From a virus: a stretch of 37,040 nt of DNA. Within the stretch, counting starts at the first letter, position 1. Each line of letters opens with the position of its first letter. The notes under the pieces were generated by a model. That model made no database searches. It had not been told where the DNA came from and saw only the letters and a program-made list of their open reading frames with translations. Shown in pieces: positions 1 through 7,905 of this stretch. Where the stretch lies: positions 1 to 37,040 of the IMG/VR virus record IMGVR_UViG_3300017987_000194; one strand, written 5' to 3'. Position numbers and translations under genes: made by a program.

Positions 1-39
1 GGGGCGGAGAGAAAGAGAGTTGTGGTCAGCGGGGGATCT

Positions 40-282
40 ATGCCAAAACGGACGCCAAAAAGACGCCCAAAACAAGCGAGCGAAATTGGGACCGAAAAGG
101 GGCGCTTTCGTGCGCGTGATTTGGCGGCAATGCTTCAGAATACTCCGCCGGGACGGGAAATAACGGAAGCCGATATAACGAAGGACATTGATCGCGGGTT
201 GCCGGTCACGAAAGACGGCGAGATCGATTTGGGAAACTATCTCGTTTGGCTCTTGGTGCAGCACGGATACGGAAGGAAATAA
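40..282 (+). CDS. Putative terminase small subunit (80 aa)
   Basis: A short basic protein whose N-terminus is rich in Lys/Arg (residues 1-20). Its C-terminal half reads like the small DNA-recognition domain of Nu1-type small terminases: an ITEADITKDI helix, a turn with GLPV-KDG, then IDLGNYLVWLL. In that family the protein binds the packaging site and recruits the large subunit. Position supports this, because the gene is first in the packaging cluster and lies just ahead of a large terminase gene. I chose the ATG at 40, which has GGGGG a few bases upstream; an in-frame GTG at 22 is an alternative. The match is by pattern and context only, so another small DNA-binding protein is possible. Confidence 0.5.
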   Translation: MPKRTPKRRPKQASEIGTEKGRFRARDLAAMLQNTPPGREITEADITKDIDRGLPVTKDGEIDLGNYLVWLLVQHGYGRK

Positions 283-312
283 CCAAGCGACATTGGATGG
301 AGGATGCGAAGC

Positions 313-561
313 ATGAAAAAGGATAGGGTGCTATCTTATTGGACTTTTGATCGCGACAAATGGTGTTTGACAAAAGACGACGGCAAAAAACCGTGCTATA
401 GGGTCCATAGACAGACCGTGGACAGCTTGGGAAATCCGGCATGGGAACAAACCGCTTGTTTGTATTATCCTAAAAATGAAGGGACGAGAGATTGGTTGAA
501 CTTGTCTGCGCGATCACTTGCTGAAAAGATCGCGGCTCTCGCGAGCGGGGACGACGCTTAA
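313..561 (+). CDS. Hypothetical protein between the terminase genes (82 aa)
   Basis: I do not recognise this protein. It is soluble-looking, with aromatic and charged residues in the N-terminal half (SYWTFDRDKWCL) and a helical, Ala-rich C-terminus. The start at 313 is preferred over the ATG at 304 because GGAGG at 299-303 is 9 nt from 313 but touches 304. Its stop overlaps the start of the large terminase gene (TAATG), so the two are almost certainly co-transcribed and translationally coupled. A packaging accessory role is possible from position alone. Confidence 0.6.
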   Translation: MKKDRVLSYWTFDRDKWCLTKDDGKKPCYRVHRQTVDSLGNPAWEQTACLYYPKNEGTRDWLNLSARSLAEKIAALASGDDA

Positions 562-2774
562 TGCGGTTGCTTTCCGACACGGAGATCGCGGAGACGATAA
601 ACGACACGGCGGGGTTTGACATACTCACCGATCGCCAAGTCGAAGGACTGCGCAAGCGGAGCCCGTGGAAGCTTGGCAGGAACTCCAAGGTGTCTCCGTT
701 GCTTTTGGTCGCTTGGTTAAAGACGACGCTAGATCAAGGCGAGATAATGCACGTCGCCGGAAAGACGACGGCGGAGAGGAAGCTTGACGCGTCCGGGCGG
801 TCGAACGACATAGAGCGGATCTTGGGACATATTCCGGACGTGGAGGATCCGGAGAGAAAAGAAAGTTGTCGCTGCGATCTCCCCGCCTATCTCCGGACGT
901 ATCACGGCGAAACCTTTTGCTTGCCGTTTTCGTCTCGTCATATCGCAATGTTGCAACGCCTACAATCGGCTATGATGGGGTTTAGCGCGTGGATGCTTGA
1001 GACGGCGTTTCGAGCTTTCGGCAAAACGTCGCTTGCGGAAGGGGCGGCAATGTGGGCGATCAACTATGGGCATAGGAAATACGTTCCGATCATCGGTCCC
1101 GACGAGGCGCACGCGGCAAAGGTCGCCGCGAGTATCCAAACGGAATACGAATCGAACGACGTTGTTTGCGCGGACTTCCCGGAAATCTGTTGGGCGATTC
1201 GCGCTCTTGAAGGAAAGTTTCAACGGTGCGCGTCGCAGTCTTACCGAGGGAAGTTAACTTGCGTCGAGTGGAATTCGAAAACGCTTGTCTTTCCAATGAT
1301 CGAGGGTTCCCCGGCGGCGGGCTCAATAATAGAATCCAGGGGATACACGGGGCGGATCCGGGGGCTCCGGCATAAGCGAGCGGACGGCGCGGTTCTCCGC
1401 CCGGACTTTGCGATCTTCGAAGATCCGCAAACGGAAGCGACCGCCAAGAGCCCGTCCAAATGCGACAATCTCTTGGAGATCTTGATCAATGCCGTTCTTG
1501 GGTTGTCCGGACATACCAAGCGGATCTCCGTTGTCGTCCCAGCAACAATAATTCAGCAAGGCGACGCAATCGATCAACTCGCGACGGACAAGGAACGGTT
1601 CGGAGCTTGGGTCCATAACAATACGCCGCTAATGAGTTCGCTCCCGGACAAGATGGATCTTTGGCTTGGCAAGTATGCGGAAATGCGGCGGGCGTTCGAT
1701 CCGGAACTCCCCGGCGACCAAGAGAGAGCGCAAGCCGCAAGCAATGAAATCTACAAAGACAACCGGGAAGAAATGGACACGGGCGCGGAAGCGACTTGGG
1801 CGGAGTGTTTCGACGACACGGAGATCAGCGCGATTCAACATGGAATGAACATCTTGATCGACCGGGGAGAGGAATACTTTGCGAGCGAGTGTCAAGGACA
1901 ACCGATCGACGCCCGCTCCCAAGGGATCTTCGAGCTAGATCAAGACGTTATCGCTCGACGCGTCAACGGGCTTCCGCGTCTACGCGTCCCTGCGACTTCG
2001 CAGGTTCTAACGGCTTTCGTCGACGTCGCCCATCAGCGCCTAGACTGGATCGTTGTTGCTTGGGGGCCGGACTTTACAGGACACGTCGCCGCCTATGGAG
2101 AGTGGCCGGAGAACAAGAAACCGCTTTGGGATACGCGTTATCAATCGCTCTCCCAAGGTATGCTCGCGGGGCTTACGGACTGCGTTAACCATATAAACTC
2201 CCTCGTCGTAACAAGGGACGACGGGGAGGTTCTCCCGCTCGATCGCGTTCTTATCGACTGCGGCGATCCGGAGACGCGGGGCGAGGTCTTTACGATTTGC
2301 GCCGGGAAGCGCTTTGGGTGCAACGTCCTCCCGTCTCGCGGTCGCGCTCACCACAAGTTTAGAATGCCGTCGGACAAAAAGGTTCGGTCCTTCGTGAACG
2401 CATATCTCGATGTTTGGAAAGGGTCGGGGCGCGTCGTTATCCATGACGCTTGCGTTTGGCGCGAGCGAATACAAAAGGGGCTTATGAGTCCGGAAGGGAC
2501 GCCGGGGGCGATCCGCATTTGGGGGAGCGAGCGAGAGCGTCATACGAAGCTTGCGGAGCAACTATGCGGAGAGCGCTTGATCGAAAAATTGGTTGGCGAG
2601 ACGGGCGAGATATACAAGTGGTACGTCGTTCCCGGCGTCGGAAACCATAAGCTCGACTGTCTTGTGGGTTCTGCGGTCGCGGCGGCGATCGAGGGGATCC
2701 GGTTTGTTGGACAGGCTCCCGCAGTGCGGCGCAAGCGGCGCAAGCGGGGTGGAATGAAGGTGATCGATATATGA
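561..2774 (+). CDS. Phage terminase large subunit, GpA-like (737 aa)
   Basis: The packaging motor: an ATPase that drives DNA into the prohead and a nuclease that cuts concatemers. Visible parts in order are a Walker A-like loop FRAFGKTS near residues 150-157, a Walker B-like strand FAIFEDP near 285-291, and a C-terminal RNase H-fold nuclease with acidic residues in LTAFVDVAHQ (about 485), RVLIDCGDPE (about 562) and HKLDCLVGSA (about 699). The length and the early, Arg-containing Walker A fit the lambda gpA class better than the HK97/T4 class. The C-terminal tail is strongly basic (RRKRRKRGG). The start is coupled to the upstream stop; the stop overlaps the next start (ATGA). Confidence 0.92.
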   Translation: MRLLSDTEIAETINDTAGFDILTDRQVEGLRKRSPWKLGRNSKVSPLLLVAWLKTTLDQGEIMHVAGKTTAERKLDASGRSNDIERILGHIPDVEDPERKESCRCDLPAYLRTYHGETFCLPFSSRHIAMLQRLQSAMMGFSAWMLETAFRAFGKTSLAEGAAMWAINYGHRKYVPIIGPDEAHAAKVAASIQTEYESNDVVCADFPEICWAIRALEGKFQRCASQSYRGKLTCVEWNSKTLVFPMIEGSPAAGSIIESRGYTGRIRGLRHKRADGAVLRPDFAIFEDPQTEATAKSPSKCDNLLEILINAVLGLSGHTKRISVVVPATIIQQGDAIDQLATDKERFGAWVHNNTPLMSSLPDKMDLWLGKYAEMRRAFDPELPGDQERAQAASNEIYKDNREEMDTGAEATWAECFDDTEISAIQHGMNILIDRGEEYFASECQGQPIDARSQGIFELDQDVIARRVNGLPRLRVPATSQVLTAFVDVAHQRLDWIVVAWGPDFTGHVAAYGEWPENKKPLWDTRYQSLSQGMLAGLTDCVNHINSLVVTRDDGEVLPLDRVLIDCGDPETRGEVFTICAGKRFGCNVLPSRGRAHHKFRMPSDKKVRSFVNAYLDVWKGSGRVVIHDACVWRERIQKGLMSPEGTPGAIRIWGSERERHTKLAEQLCGERLIEKLVGETGEIYKWYVVPGVGNHKLDCLVGSAVAAAIEGIRFVGQAPAVRRKRRKRGGMKVIDI

Positions 2775-2929
2775 TTGGGTTTGATTGGTTGGCGTCTCCA
2801 AAGCTATTCCCTTGCGTAATGATTGGGATCAGTCTCGCGGCGGCGGCGCGGTATGGGTTCGACGGAGATTTGAGGCGGTTTGTCTATTGGGTTGCGGCGG
2901 CGGTTTTGACGGCGTCGGTTACGTTCTGA
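2771..2929 (+). CDS. Small membrane protein (52 aa)
   Basis: This short frame starts inside the terminase stop (ATGA overlap) and encodes two hydrophobic stretches, about residues 11-28 (LFPCVMIGISLAAAARYG) and 37-52 (FVYWVAAAVLTASVTF), separated by a charged loop. It would be a two-pass microprotein with both helices short. The coupling to the terminase stop and the usual codon choices of the window argue that it is real. Function is unknown; lysis- or assembly-related roles are only speculation. Confidence 0.5.
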   Translation: MIGFDWLASPKLFPCVMIGISLAAAARYGFDGDLRRFVYWVAAAVLTASVTF

Positions 2930-2948
2930 GAAAAGGAAAGGAAAAAAA

Positions 2949-3206
2949 GTGGCAAAAAAAAGGACACGGAAAAAGCGGACCGGAAAACAGGCGCAGAAAA
3001 AGACAACGCCGCAACCGGCGGCGGTCCCGGCGAAGCGGCGGCGGGTTGGGGAAATCCGTTATATATGCGCAGAATGCGGCGGAGACTTGAAACGGAATAG
3101 CGGCGGCGAGTCCGCGCCGGGGTTTTTGAGCCGTCGTTTTATCTGTCTAAATTGCGGGCGTGAAACAGATCAATACGTTACGCCAAGAAAAGAAATCCGC
3201 TTATAA
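2949..3206 (+). CDS. Basic zinc-ribbon protein (85 aa)
   Basis: Starts at a GTG preceded by an AGGAAAGGAAA ribosome-binding site. Residues 1-33 are very basic (Lys/Arg/Gln-rich, disordered), followed by a C4 zinc ribbon: CAEC near residue 40 and CLNC near 67. Such proteins usually bind nucleic acid or nucleoprotein complexes, but no specific family is recognisable. It sits between the terminase and the gpW-like gene, and a GC-rich hairpin follows it. Confidence 0.65.
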   Translation: MAKKRTRKKRTGKQAQKKTTPQPAAVPAKRRRVGEIRYICAECGGDLKRNSGGESAPGFLSRRFICLNCGRETDQYVTPRKEIRL

Positions 3207-3224
3207 GCGAGGTCAAAGCTTGAA

Positions 3225-3268
3225 CCGCCCCCGTCCGGCTCCATATTGTATGAGGCGGGCGGGGGCGG
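3225..3268 (+). terminator. Long GC-rich hairpin, possible terminator or processing site
   Basis: CCGCCCCCGTCCG at 3225-3237 pairs with CGGGCGGGGGCGG at 3256-3268: 13 pairs including one G-U. A further CTC/GAG helix closes above a G-G mismatch. Only ATTCTT follows before a C-run, so it is a weak intrinsic terminator at best. It separates the terminase/zinc-ribbon genes from the gpW-portal-capsid genes and could equally protect or process the mRNA. Confidence 0.45.
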
Positions 3269-3313
3269 ATTCTTCCCCCCCGCCATTGCCCAAACTTCCC
3301 CGGGGGAGACGCA

Positions 3314-3532
3314 ATGGCGCTAACCGCAACGCAGATCCAAGCCATAATTGATCAACTCTACGACGTAGCGAGCCAGCGGGCCGGGATCCTTGCCGTCGAT
3401 TTTGACGGCCATACAATCCGGTACGACTCGATCGAGCAAGTAAACAAAGCGATCAAGTTTTGGGAGAGCCGGTTGGCAAGGCTTACCGGAGCGCGTCCCG
3501 CCGTCGCACAAACCGATCTGAGGGATTTCTAG
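3314..3532 (+). CDS. gpW-like head-tail joining protein (72 aa)
   Basis: In lambda, gpW (68 aa) plugs the filled head and forms the platform for tail attachment. This protein has the same size, the same location (between large terminase and portal) and the same layout: an N-terminal helix (TATQIQAIIDQLYDVASQRA), a beta hairpin carrying DFDGHTIRYDS, and a second helix (EQVNKAIKFWESRLARL), then a short unstructured tail. The pattern of a hydrophobic helix, G-x-x-V-x-hydrophobic strand and helix is typical of the family. The stop at 3532 is directly followed by the portal ATG at 3534. Confidence 0.8.
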   Translation: MALTATQIQAIIDQLYDVASQRAGILAVDFDGHTIRYDSIEQVNKAIKFWESRLARLTGARPAVAQTDLRDF

Positions 3533-3533
3533 T

Positions 3534-4997
3534 ATGGGAAACCGCCTTTCCATCTCGCGTCGCGTTCTGCGTTACTTTGGGTACGATGCGATCAAGGACA
3601 CGAAGCGCAGAAAGTCCCCCCGCTCGATCAACTATTCAGAAGATAACACGTTGCCGGATTGGGCGCGGAAGCGCTTGACCGCCACCGTTCGCGACGTCCA
3701 AAGGAATTTCGCGGTGGCTTCGTGGGCGATTCGGAAACATTTGGATTATGTGTCGTCTTTCTCTTTCCAGAGCAAGACCGGAAACGAAGCGTTCGATCGG
3801 CGTCTGGAAGAGCTTATGGCTTGGTGGAGTCTCCCGGAAAATTGCGACGTCCGCAAGCGCGACTCCCTTTCGCGGTTGACGCGGATCGCGGAGCAAAGCC
3901 GGACGATTGACGGGGACGTTTTTCTTGTGCGGTTAAAGACCGGACAGATCCAAGCGATCGAGTCCGACCGCGTTTGCGACGCTCGCGGTGGAGGCGCATT
4001 GCCGGAAGGGATTAGCGCGGATAACGTCGTTCAAGGCGTTATCCTTGGTCCGGGCGGGGCGGCTCAAGGGTACGTCGTGAACCAGCGCCGGAAGAATTAC
4101 GCCGGATCCATGACGTTCGAGAAAGTGGTAAGCGCTCGCAATTGTTACCATCTCGGCTACTTCGACCGCTTCGATCAAATCCGGGGCGTCTCCCGGCTCG
4201 CCGCCGCGATCAATACCTTCCAAGATCTTTACGAGGGTTTGACGTATGCGATCTGTAAGGCGAAAGTAACGCAGTTGTTCGGGCTTGTTACCTATCGCGA
4301 CGCGACGGAAGCGCTTGGGAATCTCGACGAGGAAGAAAACGCGGACGGCTCGAAGGACTATAGCGAGAATATGGGGAAAGGGATCTTCCACCTTGATCTC
4401 GAAGATGGGGACAAAGCGGAGATCTTGGAATCCAAGAGCCCGTCGACGGAGCTGCAAGAGTTCTCGCAGATAATGATCGCGCTTGCTCTTAAATCCGTCG
4501 ATCTTCCGTTCTCTTTTTACGCCGAGAATTTTAGTAACTACAGCGGAAGCCGCCAAGCTCTCCTCCAGTATCAACAAAGCGCGGAAGCGAAGCGCCAAGA
4601 GGTCCGGGGCTTCCTGGATTGGGTTACGTTCTGGAAGATCGCAACGTGGGTTTCCGTTGGCTTGCTCCGGCTCCCGGCGGGCGCTTCGGTGCGCGACGTT
4701 CGGTGGGAATGGATACCGAAGGGGATCCCGTGGATCGATCCCTTGAAAGAGGTAAAGGCAAACGTCGCCGCGATCGACGCCGGGATTATGTCGCGTCAAA
4801 TGGTCGCGAAGTCGACCGGCGCAGATTGGTTCGACATACTCAAACAACTCGAACAAGAGGATCAAGCAATGCGGGCCGCGAAGCTCTCGGGGGACGAATC
4901 GGGGCGCGGGGCTCTCGAAGCGATCGCGGACAGTATGGCGGACCGAATCAGCGAAAGCATTGGACAAAGAGACGAGCCGCAAGGCGAAAGGGGTTAA
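3534..4997 (+). CDS. Portal protein, lambda gpB-like family (487 aa)
   Basis: Forms the dodecameric ring at the unique capsid vertex through which DNA enters and leaves. Features typical of lambda-type portals are the N-terminal basic segment, the early core with FAVASWAIRKHLDYVSSFSF, the strand QAIESDRVCD, and a mid-protein region with HLGYFDRFDQIRGVSRLAAA followed by a long helical stretch (IMIALALKSVDLPFSFYAENF). The C-terminus is acidic and helical. Length fits the 450-550 residues usual for this family. It is tightly packed with gpW upstream and the protease/scaffold gene downstream (1 nt spacing). Confidence 0.9.
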   Translation: MGNRLSISRRVLRYFGYDAIKDTKRRKSPRSINYSEDNTLPDWARKRLTATVRDVQRNFAVASWAIRKHLDYVSSFSFQSKTGNEAFDRRLEELMAWWSLPENCDVRKRDSLSRLTRIAEQSRTIDGDVFLVRLKTGQIQAIESDRVCDARGGGALPEGISADNVVQGVILGPGGAAQGYVVNQRRKNYAGSMTFEKVVSARNCYHLGYFDRFDQIRGVSRLAAAINTFQDLYEGLTYAICKAKVTQLFGLVTYRDATEALGNLDEEENADGSKDYSENMGKGIFHLDLEDGDKAEILESKSPSTELQEFSQIMIALALKSVDLPFSFYAENFSNYSGSRQALLQYQQSAEAKRQEVRGFLDWVTFWKIATWVSVGLLRLPAGASVRDVRWEWIPKGIPWIDPLKEVKANVAAIDAGIMSRQMVAKSTGADWFDILKQLEQEDQAMRAAKLSGDESGRGALEAIADSMADRISESIGQRDEPQGERG

Positions 4998-4998
4998 A

Positions 4999-6366
4999 AT
5001 GTCAAAGCCGCGTTGGATGATCTCCCAAATGTGTTTCCGGGCGATTGGGGAAGTTGACAGGGAACAAGGCGTTCTCTCAAACGTCGCGGTCGTTACCGAG
5101 GGCGAAGCGAAGGGACACGGCGTAAACCTTGACGCCGAGTTTGTTGGAAAGGTCGTAGCCGATGGAAACGCAGCGGGCGCAAGAGGACTCAAGGCGCGGT
5201 TCGGTCATCCCACTATGTCGTCAACCGCTCTCGGAACTTTCCTTGGACGTTACAAGAACTTCCGAGAGGAAAGCGCGGACGGACGCGCTATTGCAAGAGC
5301 CGACTTGTTCTTGTCCGGAAACGCGAAAGAGACTCCACAAGGAAATCTCTTTGACTACGTAACGGGGCTCGCGTCGGAAGATCCAAGCGCGTTCGGAGCG
5401 TCGATCGTTTTCAAGCCCGGGGCGCGGTATCTTCGCCGGGACGGTGAAAAGAAGTACATCGGCGGGGACGTGCAACCGGAACGCGGCGAGCCCGTGTTTG
5501 TGGACTGCGAAGAACTCGTTGCTTGCGACCTTGTGGACGATCCCGCCGCGAATCCGGACGGCTTGTTTTCGCAATGGTCCCGGGCAACGTGGGCCGGACA
5601 GGTAACGGAGTTCCTTGATCTCCATCCCCATATCTTCGATCTATTCGAGGAAAACCCCGACGTAATGCGCGGGTTTTTGGTTCGTTATCGGGAGTACTTA
5701 GCGAGGAAGGGAAAGAGCATGGCAACGGATCTTGAATCGGCGGCGGAGACCGCACTTGACCAAGGGACCGAAGCGGAAGAGGCGGAAGCTTTGGACGTGG
5801 ATCCCGGTGATACCTCCGAGGAAGTGGACACGGAAGCCGCGAGCGCGGAAGCCGACGGAGAGACGGTCGAGGCGAATACGGGGGAAACCCCGGACGCCGA
5901 AGCGACCGGAGAGGGAGAGACGGCGGACGACGCCGGGGAACCCGCGCCGGAAGCGACAGACGCGATCGATCCCGAGGCGGACACGGACGTTTTGCCTCCT
6001 AGCGATTCGCCCCAAGAGCAAGGGAGCAAAACGGACGGCGAGCGGTTCTTGGAAGCTTTCGGGGACGTCGGCGGAGTTTGGTTTGCGAAGGGATTGACCT
6101 TCGAGCAAGCGCAAGCGGCATACGTCGCGAAGCTCAAGGAAGAAAACGGGGAGCTCCGGTCGCGTCTCGAAGCATTGGACGCGGACGGCGAGGATCCGCT
6201 TTCCTTCGCAACCGCGCCGACCGCTCCGGCGGGGGACTTTGTTTCGCAAGCCAAGGCTAAGGCCGAAGCCGAGGAGATCACATTCTCCAAGGCCGCGTCC
6301 CTCTTGGCGAAGGAAAACCCGAAGCTCCATGCGGAGTACAAACGGAGCGCACGGGAAAGCGAGTAA
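4999..6366 (+). CDS. Head maturation protease with C-terminal scaffold domain (455 aa)
   Basis: Two regions are visible. Residues 1 to about 235 resemble a prohead protease: a conserved RFGHPTMSSTALGTFLGRY segment gives a candidate catalytic His, and AFGASIVFKPG gives a candidate Ser, as in herpesvirus-type (U9/S78-like) proteases. Residues about 240-455 form a scaffold: a long Asp/Glu/Ala-rich low-complexity stretch, then a coiled coil (YVAKLKEENGELRSRLEALD), then a basic helical end (HAEYKRSARESE) suited to bind coat protein. I chose the ATG at 4999 (AGGCGAAAGGGG ahead of it) rather than a TTG at 4960 lying inside the portal gene. Catalytic assignment is inferred from pattern, not proven. 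Confidence 0.75.
   Translation: MSKPRWMISQMCFRAIGEVDREQGVLSNVAVVTEGEAKGHGVNLDAEFVGKVVADGNAAGARGLKARFGHPTMSSTALGTFLGRYKNFREESADGRAIARADLFLSGNAKETPQGNLFDYVTGLASEDPSAFGASIVFKPGARYLRRDGEKKYIGGDVQPERGEPVFVDCEELVACDLVDDPAANPDGLFSQWSRATWAGQVTEFLDLHPHIFDLFEENPDVMRGFLVRYREYLARKGKSMATDLESAAETALDQGTEAEEAEALDVDPGDTSEEVDTEAASAEADGETVEANTGETPDAEATGEGETADDAGEPAPEATDAIDPEADTDVLPPSDSPQEQGSKTDGERFLEAFGDVGGVWFAKGLTFEQAQAAYVAKLKEENGELRSRLEALDADGEDPLSFATAPTAPAGDFVSQAKAKAEAEEITFSKAASLLAKENPKLHAEYKRSARESE
5719..6366 (+). CDS. Nested scaffold protein from an internal start (215 aa)
   Basis: An in-frame ATG at 5719 inside the protease gene is preceded by a strong ribosome-binding site, AGGAAGGGAAAGAG. It would produce only the acidic, coiled-coil scaffold half, the same arrangement as lambda Nu3 within gene C. 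The start coincides with the boundary between the protease-like and low-complexity regions, which supports its use. The product begins MATDLESAAETALDQ and ends with the basic helix. Independent expression is inferred. Confidence 0.6.
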   Translation: MATDLESAAETALDQGTEAEEAEALDVDPGDTSEEVDTEAASAEADGETVEANTGETPDAEATGEGETADDAGEPAPEATDAIDPEADTDVLPPSDSPQEQGSKTDGERFLEAFGDVGGVWFAKGLTFEQAQAAYVAKLKEENGELRSRLEALDADGEDPLSFATAPTAPAGDFVSQAKAKAEAEEITFSKAASLLAKENPKLHAEYKRSARESE

Positions 6367-6411
6367 ACCGGCGAATGGCCGGACGACACTTGGAGCAGGA
6401 AAGGAAACACA

Positions 6412-6789
6412 ATGGCACAGCAAGTTGCAAGCCCGATCACTTTCACGGCGAGCGAAGCGCTCTTGGCGTATCGTCGCGTTAAGCTTTCCAGCGGAAGCGG
6501 GACGGCGGTTGAGTACGCCGACGAGGGCGATTGGTTCTTGGGGATCACCCAAGAGAACGCCGCGAACGCCGGTCTTGTTTCCGTCAAGGACAAGAAAGAC
6601 GGCGGCTCGACGATCTGCGTTGCAAGCGGCGCGATCTCCGTTGGCGCGGACGTTTACGGCGCGGACGACGGCAAGGTTTCCGCGAGCGTATCCGGAATCG
6701 CCATTGGCAAGGCGTTGACGGCGGCTCTCGCGGACGGCGACCAAGTGGAGGTTTACTTGGACGACTCGATCTCGGAAACGTGGAGCTAG
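6412..6789 (+). CDS. DUF2190-like capsid decoration protein (125 aa)
   Basis: A small beta-rich protein just upstream of the major capsid gene, the usual place of capsid cement proteins. The pattern of SPITFTASEAL, FLGITQENA, GAISVGADVYGADDGKVSAS and AIGKALTAALADGDQVEVYL matches DUF2190-type proteins, in which a parameter-like beta barrel sits on the capsid lattice and stabilises it after expansion. It has no Cys-rich or membrane segments. A good ribosome-binding site (AGGAAAGG) precedes the ATG. Confidence 0.7.
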   Translation: MAQQVASPITFTASEALLAYRRVKLSSGSGTAVEYADEGDWFLGITQENAANAGLVSVKDKKDGGSTICVASGAISVGADVYGADDGKVSASVSGIAIGKALTAALADGDQVEVYLDDSISETWS

Positions 6790-6813
6790 GCGCGGGGATC
6801 TCCCTGTAAGACG

Positions 6814-6830
6814 CTCCGGTTCGACCGGAG
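6814..6830 (+). other. Perfect short hairpin between decoration and capsid genes
   Basis: CTCCGGT at 6814-6820 pairs perfectly with ACCGGAG at 6824-6830 around a TCG loop. No T-run follows, so it is not an intrinsic terminator. Located about 30 nt upstream of the major capsid start, it could stabilise a 5' end of capsid mRNA or mark an RNA processing site. Confidence 0.4.
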
Positions 6831-6860
6831 TTCGAAGGACAGAAACAGAAAGGAACGACA

Positions 6861-7817
6861 ATGCCAGGAATTGATCAAGCAACATACGGAGTCCCCCGTT
6901 TGGACCTTGGCGAAGCGCTCATGGAGTACATGGATTCCGAAACCAATTACATCGGAACCCAGGTCCTTCCGCTTACGCCGGTTCCGGTCGAGGGCGGCAA
7001 GTACTCCGCGATCGTCCGCGAGTCTCTGACCGCTTCGGTCAAAACCAACCGGGGCGACAACGCGGCTTACTCACGCGTCGGTTTGAAAGCCGAGGACGTG
7101 ACGTACGCTTGCGAGGAGCACGGTCTTGAGGGTCCGGTTTCGCAGAAGGTCCGCCGTCGTTACATGAACGACTTTGACGCGGAACTCGCGGTTGCCAAGA
7201 AGACTCTTGGGGCGCTTCTGCGGGCGCAGGAGATCCGCGTTGCCGACGCCGTGTTTGACGCGGCGGTTTGGACGGGCGCGGCGCTCTATCTCGACGTGAC
7301 AACCGTTTGGAGCAACGCCGCAGCAACGATCGTTGCGGACATCCAGGCGGGCAAGGACAAGGTGTTTGCGAATACCGGAATGGAGGCGAACTCGCTCATT
7401 CTGAATCGCAACGTCTTCTCCTATCTCAAGACGAATACCGAGATCCTTGGTCGAATCCAGGGAGCGCAGGTCGCGAGCGAGTCCGTTGTAATGGGTTGGC
7501 TTGCCGACATTTTCGGACTCGAACGGATCTACGTGGGGCGCGGCGTCTACAACACGAAGCCCGAGGGCGATACGGCGTTTGTTGGCGCTCCCATTTGGTC
7601 GGATTCGTATGCAATGGTTGCATACGTCCCCGAGGGCGATACGGTCATGGATCCGGCCATTGGTCGGACTTTCCTTTGGACCGAGGATTCCCCGACAAAC
7701 GTTGTCTCCGAGTCCTACGAAGAACCCCAAACGCGTTCGACGGTCGTTCGCGTCCGCCAAAACACGGACGAGAAGATCATCGATCCGTATTTCGGGTTCC
7801 TGCTCAAGATCGACTGA
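6861..7817 (+). CDS. Major capsid protein (318 aa)
   Basis: The main shell subunit, assigned from size, position after the scaffold and decoration genes, a strong ribosome-binding site, and the overall pattern of compact siphophage coat proteins. The N-terminus holds a helix (LDLGEALMEYMDSETNYIG), then the P-domain-like region with RRRYMNDFDAELAVAKKTLG and a long helix (LLRAQEIRVADAVFDAAVW). Later come nucleotide-binding-like strands NSLILNRNVFSYLKTN and an A-domain ending in a conserved-looking VRVRQNTDEKIIDPYFGFLL. HK97 fold is inferred; it resembles the gpE-like class rather than HK97 gp5 proper, having no delta domain ahead of it. Confidence 0.85.
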   Translation: MPGIDQATYGVPRLDLGEALMEYMDSETNYIGTQVLPLTPVPVEGGKYSAIVRESLTASVKTNRGDNAAYSRVGLKAEDVTYACEEHGLEGPVSQKVRRRYMNDFDAELAVAKKTLGALLRAQEIRVADAVFDAAVWTGAALYLDVTTVWSNAAATIVADIQAGKDKVFANTGMEANSLILNRNVFSYLKTNTEILGRIQGAQVASESVVMGWLADIFGLERIYVGRGVYNTKPEGDTAFVGAPIWSDSYAMVAYVPEGDTVMDPAIGRTFLWTEDSPTNVVSESYEEPQTRSTVVRVRQNTDEKIIDPYFGFLLKID

Positions 7818-7843
7818 GTGGACAACCAAGACGGCGAATAACC

Positions 7844-7879
7844 GGGGGGACGGGAGCAAACCCCGTCCCCCCTCTTTTT
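7844..7879 (+). terminator. Strong intrinsic terminator after the major capsid gene
   Basis: GGGGGGACGGG at 7844-7854 pairs perfectly with CCCGTCCCCCC at 7862-7872 around AGCAAAC, and TCTTTTT follows immediately at 7873-7879. This is a textbook rho-independent terminator. It probably makes capsid mRNA more abundant than the downstream lysis and tail mRNA, by partial termination or because a new promoter serves the next genes. Confidence 0.85.
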
Positions 7880-7905
7880 CCGGATTCTGACAAGGGGTTG
7901 GAGCT

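Noticed and set aside
3933-5192. Long minus-strand open frame of about 419 codons opposite the portal gene
   Set aside because: It is antisense to a clear portal and protease gene, has Arg/Pro/Leu-rich shadow composition and no ribosome-binding site; open antisense frames are expected from the codon bias here.
5698-6885. Two long minus-strand frames opposite the scaffold region
   Set aside because: The Asp/Glu-rich scaffold codons read as Ser/Ala- or Arg/Leu-rich sequence on the other strand; this is a composition artefact.
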